Below, piece after piece: positions 61,561 through 64,000 of a stretch of DNA of 64,000 nucleotides. The stretch covers positions 62,001 through 126,000 of the forward strand of contig JAKPUQ010000089.1 of NCBI GenBank assembly GCA_029572815.1, read 5' to 3'. The notes beneath the pieces are model-generated. The model saw nothing but the letters and a program-made list of their open reading frames with translations, ran no database searches and was not told the DNA's origin. Positions within the stretch are counted from its first letter, which is position 1, and each line of letters opens with the position of its first letter. The translations under genes and the position numbers were made by a program. This stretch comes from Bacillota bacterium. Lineage in GTDB: Bacteria > Bacillota > Clostridia > Oscillospirales > Ruminococcaceae.

Positions 61561-63936
61561 TCACGCGCCGTAGACCTTTGATGCTATATCAACGGTCTGC
61601 TTGGCGTCCTTGGCGTAGAAATCCGCGTGTATCTGCTCGGCATATGAAGCTGTGAGAACAGCTCCGCCCACAACGGTCTTGCATTCGGGGTATTTTTCGT
61701 TGAGCTGGCGGATAGTCTCAGCCATAGCGCCGAGAGTAGTGGTCATCAGTGCCGACAGTCCCACAAGGCTGACCTTGTGCTGTATGGCGGCTTCCACGAT
61801 AGTCTCGGGAGGAACGTCCTTGCCAAGGTCTATGACCGTGAAGCCGTAGCTGTCAAGGAGGACCTTGACGATGTTCTTGCCTATATCGTGTATATCTCCG
61901 TGGACAGTGGTGAGCACCACCTTGCCCTTGGAGACGCTTTCGCTGTTTGCTGCCGAGAGCTTTGTCTTTATGACCTCAAAGCACGCCTGCGCCGCCTCTG
62001 CGGTGAGTATGAGCTGAGGGAGGAATATCTTGCCCTTCTCGAATTTAGCGCCTGCACTGTCCAGGGCAGGGATAAGATAGCCGTTGATTATCTCCATGGG
62101 GTCAACGGTGTCCATGAGAGCCTCCGCAGCCTTTACGGCGTTGTTTTTCAGACCGTTCTCCACCGAGTACACAAGGTCGGGGGAGCTCTTGTCCTTTGCG
62201 GGGGCAGGAGCCTTGGGAGCGCTGTCGTCCTGTGCGTAGATGCTTATGAAATCCGCGGAGTTGCGGTCTATCCCCGCAAGGAGCCTGTATGCTCTTACTG
62301 CGCCGATTATGCCCTCAATATTTGGGTTGATGATAGGAAGGTCCAGACCGCTGTGGAGCGCCATTGTGAGGAAGGTACGGGTGATGAGCTCGCGGTTTGG
62401 CAGTCCGAAGGATATATTTGAAACGCCCAGGACTGTTCTCAGTCCCAGCTCTGTCTTTACTCTGTGAAGTGCATTGAGAGTCTCCATAACGCCGTCCTGC
62501 TCGGCAGAAGCCGTCAGGGTAAGGCAGTCGATGAAAACGTCCTCCTTTGGTATGCCGTATTCCATGGCGCGGCGGAGTATCTTCTCCGCAATGGCGAAGC
62601 GTCCGTCGGCAGTCTTGGGGATACCGCCCTTGTCAAGGGTAAGTCCCACCACCGATGCACCGTACTTCTTAACGATGGGGAGTATAGTGTCGAGGGAGTC
62701 GTTCTCGCCGTTTACCGAGTTTACAATGGGCTTTCCGTTGTATACGCGGAGACCTGCCTCAAGCACCCCGGGGATAGTGGAGTCAAGCTGAAGGGGAGTG
62801 TCACATACGCTCTGTATAGCCTTAACAGCTGTTACCATCATTTCCTTCTCGTCGATGCCGGGGAGTCCAACATTTACGTCCAGTATCTCTGCGCCTGCGT
62901 GTATCTGCTCAACTGCCTGACCGAGGATATAGTCCACATCGTGGGCGAGGAGAGCCTCCTTGAAGCGCTTCTTGCCTGTGGGATTGATACGCTCGCCGAT
63001 AACACGGGGCTGGTTTATATTCACGCAGTTCACCGCTGAGCAGGCTATGCTTGCACGTACTATCTTTCGGGGCTGTCTCTCCATGCCCGAAAGAGATTCT
63101 ATCATAGTGGAGATGTGCTGAGGTGTGGTGCCGCAGCAGCCGCCGAATATGGTAACACCTGCCTTTGCAAGCTTTACTGCGCTTTCTGCAAAGTCCACAG
63201 GGCCTACATTGTACTCATTTGTCACAGGGTCAGGGAGACCTGCATTGGGCTTGGCTATAACGGGCAGAGAGGTAAGTGCACATATCCTGTCAAGGACGGG
63301 GAAGAGCTCCTCGGGACCCAGCGAGCAGTTTACGCCGATGGCGTCTGCACCCAGACCCTCCAGCACTGCCACCATGCACTCGGGAGAAACACCAGTAAAG
63401 GTACGCATATTCTCCTCAAAGGTCATGGTCACAAGCACGGGCTTGTCGGAGTTTTCCTTTGCAGCCAGGAGAGCAGCCTTTACCTCATAGAGGTCGGTCA
63501 TGGTCTCGATCACGATGAGGTCGGCGTCCTTTCCTGCCAGTACAAGCTCCTTGTAGACCTCATATGCCTCCTCGAATTTCAGTGTTCCCGCAGGTTCAAG
63601 GAGCTGTCCTATGGGACCTAAGTCCAGAGCCGTGAGGGCGCGTCCTGCCGCGGCTTTACGTGCATTGGCAACACCGGCGGAGACTACCTCATCAACGGAA
63701 TAGCCGCTTCCCGAAAGCTTGAAGCGGTTTGCGCCGAAGGTGTTGGAGTAGATGATATCCGCACCGCTCTCCACATAGAGGCGGTGTATCTTCATTATAG
63801 CTTCCGGGTCTGTGATATTGAGAAGCTCGGGTATATGTTCTGTCTTTATCCCGTGAGCCTGGAGCATGGTGCCCATGCCGCCGTCAAGAAATACAAAGCT
63901 GTTTCTGTCAAGAAGTGAAAAGAATTTATCGGACAT
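61561..63936 (-). CDS. metH: Cobalamin-dependent methionine synthase without activation domain
   Basis: MetH moves a methyl group from methyltetrahydrofolate via cobalamin to homocysteine. The 791-aa protein has a homocysteine-binding barrel (about 1-300, with zinc ligands in GVNCSLG and GGCCGTTP), a pterin-binding barrel (about 320-580, GERINPTGKKRFKEAL) and a cobalamin domain (about 650-791) with the lower ligand in HGDIHDIGKNIV. The C-terminal AdoMet-dependent reactivation domain of the 1,227-aa E. coli protein is absent, so a separate activator must act. AAGGAG lies six bases before the ATG at 63936. A gene in the same direction ends 11 bases upstream. Confidence 0.95.
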   Translation of the reverse strand: MSDKFFSLLDRNSFVFLDGGMGTMLQAHGIKTEHIPELLNITDPEAIMKIHRLYVESGADIIYSNTFGANRFKLSGSGYSVDEVVSAGVANARKAAAGRALTALDLGPIGQLLEPAGTLKFEEAYEVYKELVLAGKDADLIVIETMTDLYEVKAALLAAKENSDKPVLVTMTFEENMRTFTGVSPECMVAVLEGLGADAIGVNCSLGPEELFPVLDRICALTSLPVIAKPNAGLPDPVTNEYNVGPVDFAESAVKLAKAGVTIFGGCCGTTPQHISTMIESLSGMERQPRKIVRASIACSAVNCVNINQPRVIGERINPTGKKRFKEALLAHDVDYILGQAVEQIHAGAEILDVNVGLPGIDEKEMMVTAVKAIQSVCDTPLQLDSTIPGVLEAGLRVYNGKPIVNSVNGENDSLDTILPIVKKYGASVVGLTLDKGGIPKTADGRFAIAEKILRRAMEYGIPKEDVFIDCLTLTASAEQDGVMETLNALHRVKTELGLRTVLGVSNISFGLPNRELITRTFLTMALHSGLDLPIINPNIEGIIGAVRAYRLLAGIDRNSADFISIYAQDDSAPKAPAPAKDKSSPDLVYSVENGLKNNAVKAAEALMDTVDPMEIINGYLIPALDSAGAKFEKGKIFLPQLILTAEAAQACFEVIKTKLSAANSESVSKGKVVLTTVHGDIHDIGKNIVKVLLDSYGFTVIDLGKDVPPETIVEAAIQHKVSLVGLSALMTTTLGAMAETIRQLNEKYPECKTVVGGAVLTASYAEQIHADFYAKDAKQTVDIASKVYGA

Positions 63937-63947
63937 AGATGTCTCCT

Positions 63948-64000
63948 TTATTCGCTTTTGAATGTGCCTATACATCGGAAGGTCTCAAGGTTCTCCTCAA
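63948..64000 (-). CDS. C-terminal end of an upstream gene, partial
   Basis: The minus-strand frame encodes EENLETFRCIGTFKSE then TAA, with the stop 11 bases before metH. This spacing and the shared orientation suggest the end of a co-transcribed gene, possibly folate or corrinoid related, but 17 codons are too few to identify it. Confidence 0.45.
   Translation of the reverse strand, partial: EENLETFRCIGTFKSE

Overview
The window looks like a chromosomal segment of a low-to-mid-GC, spore-lineage Firmicute, most likely a Ruminococcus-type member of the Oscillospiraceae. Signs of this are spoIVB and spoIID, an HPr with both His15 and Ser46, a CIRCE operator, a T-box leader, a YqhQ (DUF1385) protein and repeated TTGACA-17-TATAAT promoters. 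No rRNA, tRNA, CRISPR array, transposase or prophage gene was seen. The genus is inferred from gene content and style, not from a database match.

Layout. 1-7.9 kb: the start of birA (cut by the window edge), a small membrane protein, spoIVB, ptsH, a minus-strand cluster with trmD and rimM separated by two unknown genes, an XRE-type membrane regulator and purB. 8-11.4 kb: a phosphosignalling cluster of an FHA protein, a PP2C phosphatase and three small membrane proteins. 11.6-14 kb: secD-secF. 14.3-21.2 kb: the F1Fo ATP synthase operon, with a fused delta-alpha gene, two c-subunit genes coding for identical proteins, and an a-subunit frame that runs through A-tracts into the next gene. 21.3-30 kb: a minus-strand surface-polysaccharide operon. 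It has a priming sugar-phosphate transferase, the GDP-D-rhamnose pathway (manC, gmd, rmd), two GT4 glycosyltransferases and three tandem small proteins with DivIVA-like GYD motifs.

30-42.2 kb: spoIID (minus), then a plus-strand run of citrate synthase, a lipoprotein with calcium-loop-like repeats, a two-component system whose regulator seems to start at AUA, yqhQ, prmC, recA, recX, rimO, pgsA and a divergent DtxR/MntR-like regulator. 42.4-48.2 kb: htpG behind an exact CIRCE, a cysteine T-box leader ahead of an unknown gene and cysS, then a WalJ-like hydrolase and rlmH. 48.2-60.9 kb: a plus-strand polysaccharide export operon (wzm, wzt, coiled-coil methyltransferase, a small coiled-coil protein, four GT4 enzymes, a GT-C-like membrane protein, a GT2 and a UPF0104/LPG-synthase-type membrane protein). 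61-64 kb: a small unknown gene, a short methionine synthase without an activation domain, and the last codons of an upstream gene.

The two polysaccharide loci may work together. The first can make GDP-D-rhamnose and prime a lipid carrier. The second has the parts of an ABC-transporter-dependent, chain-terminated polymer system like the Pseudomonas A-band D-rhamnan, which would be unusual in a monoderm. Two families of short dispersed repeats lie between genes: 7-bp tandem arrays, twice arranged as inverted pairs bounding a 105-130 bp element, and TGTAGGG-type double-hairpin elements, one of which sits inside the ATP synthase operon.
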